Shown piece by piece: positions 8,814-16,802 of a DNA stretch of 64,000 nt (its first letter is position 1; every line of letters begins with the position of its first letter). A program made the position numbers and the translations under genes. Below the pieces are notes generated by a model. The model did no database searches, was not told where the DNA came from, and saw nothing but the letters and a program-made list of their open reading frames with translations. The stretch comes from a bacterium (lineage in GTDB: Bacteria > Desulfobacterota > Desulfocorpusculales > Desulfocorpusculum): the NCBI GenBank assembly GCA_037481695.1, contig JBBFLE010000002.1, forward strand, positions 266,661 through 330,660, given 5' to 3'.

Positions 8814-9809
8814 ATGGAGGAGCAACAACGATGGGAGAAGGCCAAGGCGGAGGCATCCCTGGCGGGCAGGTGCCTGGAAGCTGGGCAATTCCAGGAGGCT
8901 GAGCTTCACTGCAGCGCGGCTTTGGAGTTGATTCCAGATGACCCAGAGGTCCTCTTCCTTAGGGGAAGCGCCCGTTTTGCCAAAGGCGAGTTTCAAAGGG
9001 CCATGGAGGATTATAGCAGTGTGATATCCTTGGATCCGGGGCAAGCCCGCGCTTTGTACAACAGGGGTGTTTGCAAGGCTAATCTGGGCATGATGGAAGA
9101 GGCCCTGCAGGATTACAGCAAGGCCATAGAGCTTAACCCTGATTGGGCGGGAGCTTATGCAGTCAGGGGTTTGGCAAGGTTCTGTCTAGAGCAATATGAA
9201 GAGGCCATAAGGGATCTTACCAGAGCCCTTGAGATTCAGCCCCAAATGCCGGATGTGCTCAATGCCAGGGGCCATGCACACCTGGTCTCCGGTGACTATG
9301 ACCTGGCTCTAGAGGATTTCACCAAGGCCTTGGAATTGGCTCCCAAGTGGGTGGATCCCCTCATGTCCAGAGGTACGGTTCATCTCATCTTGGGAAGGGA
9401 ACAGCAGGCCATGGAAGACCTGGACAGGGCGGTCCAGATGGCCCCGGACCTTCCAGATCTAAGACTTGCCAGGGGATCTGTGCTGGAATCCAAAGGGGAA
9501 ATGAGCAAGGCCGAAGAGGACTACAGGAAGGCCCTGGAGCTGGAGCCAGGCTCCCCCAGGGCCGCAGGTTTGCTGGCCAGGCTTCTGGCGCGTAAAAAAG
9601 AGAATCTTGATGAAGCCCTTCAGTGGGCAGAGGTGGCTGTGGCAGGAGACCCCCAGGACCCCACGGCCTGGGATGCCAAAGCCTGGGCATTGTTTTGCCT
9701 GGGAAGAAACGGGGAAGCTTTGGCAGCTGCCGAAAGAGCTGTTTCCTTGGACCCTTCAGACAACGACTTACAAAAACATCTAAAGATAATAAGGAGCGCC
9801 TGCACCTGA
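8814..9809 (+). CDS. Tetratricopeptide repeat (TPR) protein
   Basis: 331 residues, ATG behind AGGGGGATCC. About nine consecutive 34-residue TPR units run from residue 12 to the end, each with the W/L-G-Y-A-P pattern (for example LYNRGVCKANLGMMEEAL, then DYSKAIELNPDWAGAYAVRG). There is no signal peptide or membrane helix, so it should be a soluble cytoplasmic scaffold for protein-protein contacts. It sits 230 bases after the beta-oxidation genes on the same strand but has its own leader, so co-transcription is uncertain. No catalytic domain is attached, and the partner is unknown. Confidence 0.85.
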   Translation: MEEQQRWEKAKAEASLAGRCLEAGQFQEAELHCSAALELIPDDPEVLFLRGSARFAKGEFQRAMEDYSSVISLDPGQARALYNRGVCKANLGMMEEALQDYSKAIELNPDWAGAYAVRGLARFCLEQYEEAIRDLTRALEIQPQMPDVLNARGHAHLVSGDYDLALEDFTKALELAPKWVDPLMSRGTVHLILGREQQAMEDLDRAVQMAPDLPDLRLARGSVLESKGEMSKAEEDYRKALELEPGSPRAAGLLARLLARKKENLDEALQWAEVAVAGDPQDPTAWDAKAWALFCLGRNGEALAAAERAVSLDPSDNDLQKHLKIIRSACT

Positions 9810-10174
9810 TGAGCCCTTTCTAGTTGTCCATTTATGGAGCTTGTTGGGCTGTCTGAATGACCTGGGCAGTTGAGTTGAAGGGCTTTGGTGTGATGCTGCC
9901 ATGGGTGAGAGGGTACAAGGCCCGCTTTGCCAAAAAAAAAACAAACTGAATCCTGCCTGAGACACCTATGATCTTGTCCTGGGCATTTAGCCCAGATACC
10001 CTCCGAGATGGTTAAGTTTGGGGGCTATGCCCCCGAATACCCGGTTATTCAAACCATTTTCAGGCCTCCTGCTGGAAGGAACTCATCATAAAGATCAGGC
10101 TGCATCAGATTATGAAGGAGTTCATGCCAGGATATCTTTAAGCTTACCCGGATTCTGAGAGCCTTCAGTATGGG
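9810..10174. other. Convergent intergenic region
   Basis: 365 bases between the stops of the TPR gene (plus) and the MBL-fold hydrolase gene (minus). It contains a run of ten A residues near 9931 and the hairpin at 10020-10034. I see no coding potential. Confidence 0.45.
10020..10034. terminator. Short GC hairpin between convergent genes
   Basis: GGGGGC-TAT-GCCCCC is a perfect 6-base stem with a 3-base loop, preceded by TTT and followed by GAA. It lies between two converging genes, so it could end transcription from either side, though there is no U-tract. It shares its core with hairpins at 4893 and 25423. Confidence 0.35.
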
Positions 10175-10816
10175 TTAAAGATAGGGATTGGTGTCCCTTT
10201 CCCTTTGTATGGTGCTCGTAGGTGATGGCCCATAATGGTGGCCCGGATAAACTACTGTATCCCCCGGCAGGCTAAAGAGCCTCCTCTGTATGGAGTCCAG
10301 CAGGACCTTCCAAGACCCACCCGGCAAATCGGTTCTTCCAACCCCCCCCACAAAAAGGGTGTCCCCTGTGAACACTGCGTGGGGCATGTAAAGGCAGATG
10401 CCTCCTGGAGAATGGCCCGGGGTATGGATCACTTGGAGCTGGATCCCTCCTGCTCGAATAAGATCTCCGTCCCTGAGAGTCATATCTGCAGGGGGAGAAG
10501 GTGTTCCCCCAAACATCTGGAACATGGAAGCAGGTTGTTGGTGCATCCAGGAGGCGTCTGCCTCGTGGATGAGTATGGGGGCCCCTGTCAACTGCTTCAT
10601 CCGTGCGTTGCCCATCACATGGTCTACGTGCCCGTGGGTGTTGATGATCTTGCTGATTTTCACACCCAGCCGATCTGCCTCGGCCAATATCTCATCCGAA
10701 CCTGCAGCAGGATCTATCACCACAGCCTCTGCGCTTTCCAGATCACCCACAAGGTAAGCAAAAACTGCCATCTGGCTCACCAAGAACTGTCTGATTACCG
10801 CTTGCGCCATTCGCAT
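10175..10816 (-). CDS. MBL-fold metallo-hydrolase, glyoxalase II-like
   Basis: 213 residues. The metal-binding motif THGHVDH (His61, His63, Asp65, His66) is followed by further ligand positions in HTPGHSPGG, FTGDTLFVGGVGRTDL and VYPGHHYGP, so the two-metal site looks complete. The pattern fits the small hydroxyacylglutathione-hydrolase-like / persulfide-dioxygenase-like branch of the superfamily: a cytoplasmic thioester or sulfur-substrate hydrolase. The substrate cannot be fixed from sequence. Two ATGs (10816 and 10810) share one AAGGGGGG ribosome binding site. It lies 210 bases upstream of pyrD on the same strand with no functional link evident. Confidence 0.87.
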   Translation of the reverse strand: MRMAQAVIRQFLVSQMAVFAYLVGDLESAEAVVIDPAAGSDEILAEADRLGVKISKIINTHGHVDHVMGNARMKQLTGAPILIHEADASWMHQQPASMFQMFGGTPSPPADMTLRDGDLIRAGGIQLQVIHTPGHSPGGICLYMPHAVFTGDTLFVGGVGRTDLPGGSWKVLLDSIQRRLFSLPGDTVVYPGHHYGPSPTSTIQRERDTNPYL

Positions 10817-11026
10817 ATCCCCCCTTCTCTTGTAGTCACCAACTCATCTTCACCATTTCCCAAGACCAAGAATCTCACCCCTGGAGACCTCATTTTTAAG
10901 CCTTTGGCAAAAATGCTTCTGAATCTGATTTGCCCATAGGATCAGAAGCCCATTAGTAATTCATGGTTCCATCAGACTCCAAATCCTGCAATCATCACTC
11001 ATGAAAGAATCAGACCTTAGGCTCCA

Positions 11027-11956
11027 TCAGGGCATGCCCTCAAGGCTACCTGAAAGCTGCTCCAAAGTGGCCATTTTGTGCCTGATCATGTAGTCCCTTA
11101 AGGAAATCAAGACTTCCTGGTAGAGCCGCGGATTTCCAAAGGCTCCTGAACCCACCTGCACCGCCTTTGCACCAGCGATCAAGTATTCCAAAGCATCCCT
11201 TCCGGATGACACTCCCCCACAAGCTATCACCGGCACAGGCGCCGCTGCCGCCACTTTCCACACCCGATAAAGCGTCAGTGGCCTAATGGCAGGGCCCGAG
11301 AGTCCTCCGGTTCCAATGGAAAGACGGGGTCTTCTCTTCTCCACATCCACGGCCATGCCCAGGTAAGTGTTGGCCACGGTCAAAGCATCGCAGCCTGCCT
11401 CCCATGAGGCCTGCGCGGCCTCAAGGGGCTCCACCCCGTCAGGAGTCAGCTTTACCCAAAGGGGCATAGATGTCTCTGCCCTCACCCTCTTGACCAGATG
11501 GTGCAGTGTCTCAGGATCTCGGCCAAAGGCCACTCCGCCTTTCTTGACATTGGGACACGAAACATTCAGTTCCAGACCCAATATCCCCTGCTCATTGCCC
11601 AGGCAGGAAGCCAGCCTCGCGTATTGCTCCTCGGTCTCACCGAAAACATTAACTATGACCCTCAGACCCGATTCTCTCAACAGGGGCAGATGTTCCCCCA
11701 AGAAAACTTTCAAACCAATGTTTTGTAACCCGATGGCATTGAGCATGCCGCAGGCGGTCTCCACTATCCTTGGAGGCGGATTCCCGGGGCGAGGCTCCAG
11801 TGAAATGCCCTTGGTGACCAGGGCTCCCAGCTGATTGACATCAATGCCTGGCAGCCTTTCTGTGCCATAGCCAGCCGTGCCCGAGGCTGCCAGCACGGGA
11901 TTGGGCAATGTGAGCCCTCCCAACCGGCACCTTAGGTCTGGGGCCGCATCGTGCAT
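11027..11956 (-). CDS. pyrD: Dihydroorotate dehydrogenase B, catalytic subunit PyrD
   Basis: 309 residues. FMN-dependent oxidation of dihydroorotate to orotate in pyrimidine synthesis. The class 1 family pattern is clear: PNPVLAASGTAGYG at the N-terminus, KGISLEPRPGNPPPRI, and the active-site base Cys134 in ELNVSCPNVKKGG. Class 1B and 1A enzymes use Cys where class 2 uses Ser. FMN phosphate-binding segments are CGGVSSGRDALEYLIAG and VQVGSGAF. The electron-transfer subunit PyrK ends 4 bases upstream of this start, which supports the NAD-linked 1B heterotetramer. Length equals that of known 1B subunits (about 305-311). Confidence 0.95.
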   Translation of the reverse strand: MHDAAPDLRCRLGGLTLPNPVLAASGTAGYGTERLPGIDVNQLGALVTKGISLEPRPGNPPPRIVETACGMLNAIGLQNIGLKVFLGEHLPLLRESGLRVIVNVFGETEEQYARLASCLGNEQGILGLELNVSCPNVKKGGVAFGRDPETLHHLVKRVRAETSMPLWVKLTPDGVEPLEAAQASWEAGCDALTVANTYLGMAVDVEKRRPRLSIGTGGLSGPAIRPLTLYRVWKVAAAAPVPVIACGGVSSGRDALEYLIAGAKAVQVGSGAFGNPRLYQEVLISLRDYMIRHKMATLEQLSGSLEGMP

Positions 11957-11960
11957 TTGT

Positions 11961-12758
11961 TCAGTCCCACTCTATTTCTTCAGCCCTGAAAACCGGACCT
12001 TCCTGGCAGGCTCTCACATATCCCCTGGATCCCGAGAGTCTTACCGCACAACCCAAACAAACACCCACTCCGCATGCCATGGGAGTCTCTACGGAGATCT
12101 GGCAAGGCAATCCTTTGCTGGAAGCCCACAGGGCAACCTGCCGCAGCATTTCCCACGGGCCGCAAGCAAAGACCTCTGTACCTGCACGCAAGAGACTGTC
12201 CTGCTCATGCTTCAAGAGCTCCAGGACCGTTCCATGGAAACCCTTTAGCCCGTCCTGGCTGGCCAGCATGACCTTGGCTCCCATCCTGGACATCTCCTCG
12301 CCGCACCACAGCTGATTGCCTGAACGAGCACCCACCAAGGCCCAGGAATCCAAGCGGAGCTTTGGGGGTAATTCTTCAAGCAAAGATATTAAAGAAGCGG
12401 CACCTATGCCTCCCCCCAGCAGCAGAGGAAAACCACCAGTGTCAAATTCCCAACCCCTGCCCAGCGGGCCCAAGACCTGCAGTTCTTCGCCCAGAGGCAT
12501 CCGGGCCAGGCGAGCGGTCCCTTTGCCCACCACTTGGAAAAGAATCTCCACTCGATCCCCGTTGCAAGATGCTTGCGGGCCTCTCCTGAGCCAGCTGAAA
12601 GGTCTGGGCAGAAAAGGGTCGGCCTCTTCTCCAATCTTGAGCATATAAAACTGCCCTGGTCTGGCCTCATGGGATATACCTGGGGCCGCCAGCCCCAGAA
12701 GAAAAGCTCCAGGCTGCACCTCCTGGAGCAGATCAATCTTTGCTCGGCACACTCTCAT
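11961..12758 (-). CDS. pyrK: Dihydroorotate dehydrogenase electron-transfer subunit PyrK
   Basis: 265 residues from the ATG at 12758; a longer in-frame start would run far into the upstream acetyltransferase gene. It carries electrons from PyrD FMN to NAD through FAD and a [2Fe-2S] cluster. Seen in order: the FAD-binding RPFSW (residues 52-56), the NAD-site glycine loop LLGGGIGAASL (113-123), a late CGP motif (199-201), and four cluster cysteines at 229, 234, 237 and 251 (C-x4-C-x2-C-x13-C), exactly the PyrK pattern. It overlaps the end of rimI by 26 bases and precedes pyrD by 2 bases, so the three are probably translationally coupled. Confidence 0.93.
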   Translation of the reverse strand: MRVCRAKIDLLQEVQPGAFLLGLAAPGISHEARPGQFYMLKIGEEADPFLPRPFSWLRRGPQASCNGDRVEILFQVVGKGTARLARMPLGEELQVLGPLGRGWEFDTGGFPLLLGGGIGAASLISLLEELPPKLRLDSWALVGARSGNQLWCGEEMSRMGAKVMLASQDGLKGFHGTVLELLKHEQDSLLRAGTEVFACGPWEMLRQVALWASSKGLPCQISVETPMACGVGVCLGCAVRLSGSRGYVRACQEGPVFRAEEIEWD

Positions 12759-13269
12759 CGCCCGATCCCAATGCCAACTCCATGAGAAGGGCATCCTCCC
12801 CCGTGTCTGTGTAGTAGCGGGGCCTTCGCCCAACTTTTCTGAATCCCTTTGATGAATACAAGGATTGAGCCGCCAGATTGGATTCCCTTACTTCCAGGAT
12901 CATTCGCAAGGCCCCAGAAATCCTGGCTTGCTCCACCACCTCTTGGATAAGATCTTTGGCAATCCCCCGCCCTCGCGCCTTGGGATGAGTTGCCAAATTC
13001 ATCAGGTGCACTTCTGAAGCCACAAACCAGGCACAAATATATCCAAGCAGTTCTTTACTCATGCCTGAACAGGATTCCGCCACCATGCATCTTGAAAGAG
13101 GATTTTCCAACTCCTCCAAAAACATCTTTTCGGACCAGGGCGACAAGAAGCAAGCCCTTTCTATTTCCATGACCTGGATCAGGTCACCCTCTTGCATGCT
13201 TCTCAAGCTCCAGCCCTTTGTTTCACATTTCTCAGGGGGCTCAGGGGTTGCGCTTCTGAAGGATCTCAT
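12733..13269 (-). CDS. rimI: Ribosomal protein S18-alanine N-acetyltransferase RimI-like (GNAT)
   Basis: About 178 residues with the start used here. The GNAT core begins at WSLRSMQEGDLIQVMEIE. The acetyl-CoA loop is HPKARGRGIAKDLIQ, followed by the RimI-like segments SNLAAQSLYSSKGF and RRPRYYTDTGEDALLME, where the YY(x)GEDA block is typical of RimI. The start is uncertain: 13269 ATG has no clear ribosome binding site and 13197 ATG would cut the first strand. The gene overlaps the stop of the upstream EIIA gene and the start of pyrK, so translational coupling is likely. Expected role: acetylation of protein N-termini. Confidence 0.82.
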   Translation of the reverse strand: MRSFRSATPEPPEKCETKGWSLRSMQEGDLIQVMEIERACFLSPWSEKMFLEELENPLSRCMVAESCSGMSKELLGYICAWFVASEVHLMNLATHPKARGRGIAKDLIQEVVEQARISGALRMILEVRESNLAAQSLYSSKGFRKVGRRPRYYTDTGEDALLMELALGSGDESVPSKD

Positions 13270-13657
13270 TTGCCAAATTGACATGTTTGCGGCCATAGGA
13301 GGCCACAAACTGCGCCAGCTCCTTTAGGTTCTTTCCCTCGCGATAGTTGCCCAGAGCGATCATCATGGGCAGATTCACCCCAGTGACCACCTCCACCGTT
13401 CCCTCTTGGAGAAAGGAAAGGCTTAGGTTAGATGGTGTACCACCGAACATGTCTGTCAGAATCAGGACCCCCTCACCTCGATCCACCTTGCGGATGGCAG
13501 CCCCAATTCTCTTTCGCAACTCCTCGTTCATTTCGTTCATCTGAACAGAGAGGGCTTCCATGGCCTCCACGGCCCTGTCCTCTCCCACTATGAGACGGGT
13601 GGCCTTAAGGAGTTCACCAGCCAGGTCGCAATGCGTTACTATGACCACTCCCACCAT
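13241..13657 (-). CDS. PTS mannose-family EIIA domain protein
   Basis: 138 residues, a single EIIA domain of the mannose (ManX/AgaF) type. The phosphorylatable histidine is His9 in VVIVTHCDLA, and LTDMFGGTPSNLSL is the conserved core loop. No EIIB, EIIC or EIID genes for sugar transport are nearby. Instead it follows rapZ, hprK, ptsN, hpf and rpoN, as in many deltaproteobacteria where a truncated PTS has regulatory rather than transport duties. It starts 12 bases after rapZ and its end overlaps rimI, so it belongs to the same transcription unit. Confidence 0.92.
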   Translation of the reverse strand: MVGVVIVTHCDLAGELLKATRLIVGEDRAVEAMEALSVQMNEMNEELRKRIGAAIRKVDRGEGVLILTDMFGGTPSNLSLSFLQEGTVEVVTGVNLPMMIALGNYREGKNLKELAQFVASYGRKHVNLANEILQKRNP

Positions 13658-13669
13658 TGTCTGTGCCCC

Positions 13670-14533
13670 TCATTCCTTGTGAATATCTCTATGGTGCAGG
13701 TTGACGCTGTAATGCAGCCCGCGGAAAAAGCAAGCAAGCCTCTCGGCTATGGCTACAGACCTGTGCCGACCACCTGTACAGCCCACCGAAACCGTCAGAT
13801 AAGTCTTGCCTTCCTTTACATAAAATGGCAGCAGCCATTCCACCAGATCCTGAAGTCTCTTGATAAACTCCTGAGTCTCAGCCCTCTCCAAGACAAAATT
13901 GGCTACAGAAGGATCCTGTCCTGTCCTTTCCTTCAGGCCCTCCACAAAGTAAGGATTGGGCAGGAATCTCACGTCCATGACCAAGTCGCTGTTGGAGGGC
14001 ACACCGTAGCGAAAACCGAAGGACTGCACCAGGATCTGAAGCCTCCTGGAGGCAGGGGATCGCATATGTTGCTCTATGGCCTCTTTGAGCTGATGCACAT
14101 TGTATGAAGAGGTGTCTATGATCAAATCCGACATGTTCCTTAGTTCAGCCAGTAGACTTCTTTCTTTCTGGATTCCTTCCAGCAGGGTCATACCCTTGGC
14201 CAAAGGATGAGTGCGTCTGGTCTCACTAAAACGCCTTATCAAGACTTGATCTTCGCAATCCAGGAAAAGCACCTCTATCTGGTATCCTTGGGAGCGCAGA
14301 TCCCTGATGATGCCCGGAGCCTCCTCCAGAAACTCCCCGGCCCTTATGTCTATTACCACCGCCACCTTGCTGATCTCAGAAGAAGATGAAATGCGAAGCT
14401 CCAAGAACTTGGGCAAGAGAACTATGGGAAGGTTATCAAGACAAAAAAAGCCCAGGTCTTCAAGGGCCTTTATCACCGTGGTCTTGCCCGAGCCAGACAG
14501 GCCGGTCACCACCAGGATGGGAAGTTGCTTCAT
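13670..14533 (-). CDS. rapZ: RNase adapter protein RapZ / YvcJ-family nucleotide-binding protein
   Basis: 287 residues. The N-terminal P-loop is VTGLSGSGKTTVIKAL (about residues 9-24). The central ADLIIDTS-type motif reads SDLIIDTSSYNVHQLKE. The C-terminal domain carries the family signature VSVGCTGGRHRSVAIAERL. In enterobacteria RapZ controls the GlmS-regulating small RNA by directing RNase E; in other bacteria the homologue binds GTP or glucosamine-6-phosphate and its job is less defined. The start overlaps the hprK stop by 4 bases (ATGA), which means translational coupling. Confidence 0.95.
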   Translation of the reverse strand: MKQLPILVVTGLSGSGKTTVIKALEDLGFFCLDNLPIVLLPKFLELRISSSSEISKVAVVIDIRAGEFLEEAPGIIRDLRSQGYQIEVLFLDCEDQVLIRRFSETRRTHPLAKGMTLLEGIQKERSLLAELRNMSDLIIDTSSYNVHQLKEAIEQHMRSPASRRLQILVQSFGFRYGVPSNSDLVMDVRFLPNPYFVEGLKERTGQDPSVANFVLERAETQEFIKRLQDLVEWLLPFYVKEGKTYLTVSVGCTGGRHRSVAIAERLACFFRGLHYSVNLHHRDIHKE

Positions 14534-15471
14534 GTCCTAACAGCGCCCTGAAGACGGCGTTGGATCTTGCGGTCAAGGCTCCTGATGGGGCTTCGGCCGC
14601 TCACCTTCAAGAGATGATTCCTTACAGCCACCTCCACTAAGATGGCTATGTTCCGGTTAAGACTCACTGGCATTCTCAATAGCGGCAGATCCCTATCCAG
14701 CAAAGTGAAGGTACGGCGCACCAGACCAGTCCTGTCCTGGTCCTGGAACTGCTGCCACTCCAATAACTCCACCACCAGATCCACCGGGCTTTCCTCCATT
14801 ACCGAGTCCTGCCCGAACAAATCCATTATGTTGAGAATTCCCAGGCCTCTGACCTCCATGTGATGGCGGATGAGTTCCGGACTTCTACCCCTAACTTTTC
14901 CCTTTGGATCTATGGATAGCTCCACAAAATCGTCGGCCACCAGGCAATGCCCTCTGTCAATGAGATCCAAGGCACATTCGCTCTTGCCGATACCGCTTTT
15001 GCCTATTATGAGAACACCCAGATCGAAAACCCTTAGCAACACACCCTGTATGTGCAGGGGGGGGCCCAGAAGCTCCTTGAGGAGCTTGCCCATTTCCCGC
15101 TTCAGCCTGGTGCCGGAAAGAGAACTGGAAAAAAGAGGAATACCGCTGGTTTGAGACAGAACAACAAGCTCTTCGGGGCAAGCAATGGAACCTTCCAAAA
15201 TGAGGCAAGGCACCTCCATGAGGGTCAACTCTCTCAACAGGGCTCGGCGCCTGCCTGGGGAAACACCTCTTAGGACTTCCAGTTCTGTGGTCCCTAAGAT
15301 CAGGGGTCGGTTGGCCCCGAGATTCATGCCTTGATTCCCCAAGGCCTTTCCCGGACGCAGGACCTTCCACGAAGAAATCGTTCGGCCCAACCCTGTCAAG
15401 CCCGCCAGCGGCCTTAGACCCAGGGGTTCCCTGCCCTTCCTAAGCAGATCCTCCACGTGGATGGAGTGCAT
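14530..15471 (-). CDS. hprK: HPr kinase/phosphorylase HprK
   Basis: 313 residues. The N-terminal domain (1-130) is of the HprK_N type. The C-terminal kinase domain has His140, the conserved LGVLIIGKSGIGKSECAL Walker A segment (about 152-169), the loop HCLVADDFVEL and the signature EVRGLGILNIMDLFG. The enzyme phosphorylates or dephosphorylates HPr on serine. Length is normal (about 310). The ATG has GGGGAGACATCCC upstream. The gene starts 30 bases after ptsN and overlaps rapZ. No HPr gene is in this window, so the substrate must be encoded elsewhere or differ. Confidence 0.95.
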   Translation of the reverse strand: MHSIHVEDLLRKGREPLGLRPLAGLTGLGRTISSWKVLRPGKALGNQGMNLGANRPLILGTTELEVLRGVSPGRRRALLRELTLMEVPCLILEGSIACPEELVVLSQTSGIPLFSSSLSGTRLKREMGKLLKELLGPPLHIQGVLLRVFDLGVLIIGKSGIGKSECALDLIDRGHCLVADDFVELSIDPKGKVRGRSPELIRHHMEVRGLGILNIMDLFGQDSVMEESPVDLVVELLEWQQFQDQDRTGLVRRTFTLLDRDLPLLRMPVSLNRNIAILVEVAVRNHLLKVSGRSPIRSLDRKIQRRLQGAVRT

Positions 15472-15501
15472 GGGATGTCTCCCCGCAAATTGCCGGCCAC
15501 C

Positions 15502-15960
15502 TCAACCGTACTTCTGGTCCTCCTCCAAGATAGCCTCATAGATCTCATCCACACCTTTGGCCCCCATCAAAACCTTGCGGAATTGCCCGTCCTTGAAAAG
15601 CCTTGAAATACGGGCCAAGGCCTTGAGATGGGCCCCAGCCGAATCCTCAGGGGCCACCAGGAGGAAAAAAAGATGGGCCGGCTTCCCGTCCAAGGATTCA
15701 AACTCCACTCCCTTGCTGCTGCGCCCAAAGGCCGCTATCAAGGAATTGAGACCAGGGATTTTTCCGTGAGGAATTGCCACACCCTCTCCGATGCCAGTGC
15801 TGCCAAGCCTCTCCCTCTCCATCAAGACCTGCACCACCCGATCCAAATCCATGACTTCGCTGGGCAAAACAGCGGTCATCTCTTGGATTACTTCCTGCTT
15901 TCCAGTGGATTTGAGCTCGGCAATGACTCTTTCACGTATCAAGATATCTGCTATTTTCAT
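15502..15960 (-). CDS. ptsN: PTS nitrogen-regulatory EIIA component PtsN
   Basis: 152 residues, the normal length. Active-site His65 lies in GVAIPHGKIPG, followed by the conserved strands GVEFESLDGKPAHLFFLL and APEDSAGAHLKALARISRL. In other bacteria phospho-EIIANtr signals nitrogen and energy state to potassium transport and sigma-54-related functions. ATG at 15960 with AGGTAACTTGA in front. It lies between hpf (234 bases upstream) and hprK (30 bases downstream) on the same strand, the common rpoN neighbourhood arrangement. Confidence 0.95.
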   Translation of the reverse strand: MKIADILIRERVIAELKSTGKQEVIQEMTAVLPSEVMDLDRVVQVLMERERLGSTGIGEGVAIPHGKIPGLNSLIAAFGRSSKGVEFESLDGKPAHLFFLLVAPEDSAGAHLKALARISRLFKDGQFRKVLMGAKGVDEIYEAILEEDQKYG

Positions 15961-16194
15961 TCAAGTTACCTGTTTATGGTTCTATGGCGCGCCCCAGCCA
16001 CCGCTTTGGCATCTTGCAGAACTCCCGGCTGTGCTGAAAAGTGCTTAGATTCCCTGTATCCTTAACACAGCCCTTCTGCGCTTCAGTGCTCTACACATTC
16101 TATCCCATGGGCTCAGGCACCCCCAAAAAGCCTTTCCGCTCATGCATTTCACTGCTTCTTGCAGATCCCCGGCCCCCAATTCCCACAGGGAGAC

Positions 16195-16737
16195 TCATCC
16201 CTCCGGCTTGATCAGACCCAGATTCCCATCCTTTCGCCTGTAAAGAACATTTACCTGCCCTGTATTGGAATCTGTAAAGACCACAAACTCGTTATCCGTA
16301 AGCCGCATTTGCATTACGGCCTCCTCCACGGACATGGGTTTTGCGAAGACGTTTCTGCTTACTATGACTTGCGGCTCTTTTCCTTCCTCCTCTACCTCCC
16401 CTGCAATCACCTCCATTCTGAAGCGCCATCCCCTGTCCTCGTTGCCCTCTTTGTACTGTTTAAACTTTTTCTTTTGTTTCTTGAGCTGCCTCTCCAGGTT
16501 GTCCACAACAGCATCAATGGCCGAAAGAAAATCCACTGTCTCCTCCTCCCCGGCCACTGACAAGCCATCGGCTCTCAAGAGCACCTCCACCCGGTGCCTG
16601 TGTTTTTCCTGGGTACAAACCACCTGCACGTCCATGGGTGCATCCACATACTTCTCCAACCTTTGGAGTTTCTCCCGGGCGTAATTCTTTATTTCCTCGT
16701 CGGAGTCCATGTGCCGGAAGGTAAAAGAACATTGCAT
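16195..16737 (-). CDS. hpf: Ribosome hibernation promoting factor, long form
   Basis: 180 residues. The N-terminal YfiA/HPF fold (1-105) contains FTFRHMDSDEEIKNYAREKL and DFLSAIDAVVDNLERQLKKQ. The C-terminal dimerisation domain of long HPF (about 120-176) contains SRNVFAKPMSVEEAVMQM and FVVFTDSNTGQVNVLYRRKD. It binds the 30S decoding site and dimerises ribosomes in stationary phase. The ATG has GAGAGGTGAGATC upstream. It starts 65 bases after rpoN, and pairing with rpoN and ptsN is typical. Short HPF lacks the C-terminal domain seen here. Confidence 0.95.
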   Translation of the reverse strand: MQCSFTFRHMDSDEEIKNYAREKLQRLEKYVDAPMDVQVVCTQEKHRHRVEVLLRADGLSVAGEEETVDFLSAIDAVVDNLERQLKKQKKKFKQYKEGNEDRGWRFRMEVIAGEVEEEGKEPQVIVSRNVFAKPMSVEEAVMQMRLTDNEFVVFTDSNTGQVNVLYRRKDGNLGLIKPEG

Positions 16738-16802
16738 GATCTCACCTCTCTAAAAGTAAATATGCCTTGAAAATATCTTTGGCTGACCTGCGAATCGCCG
16801 AA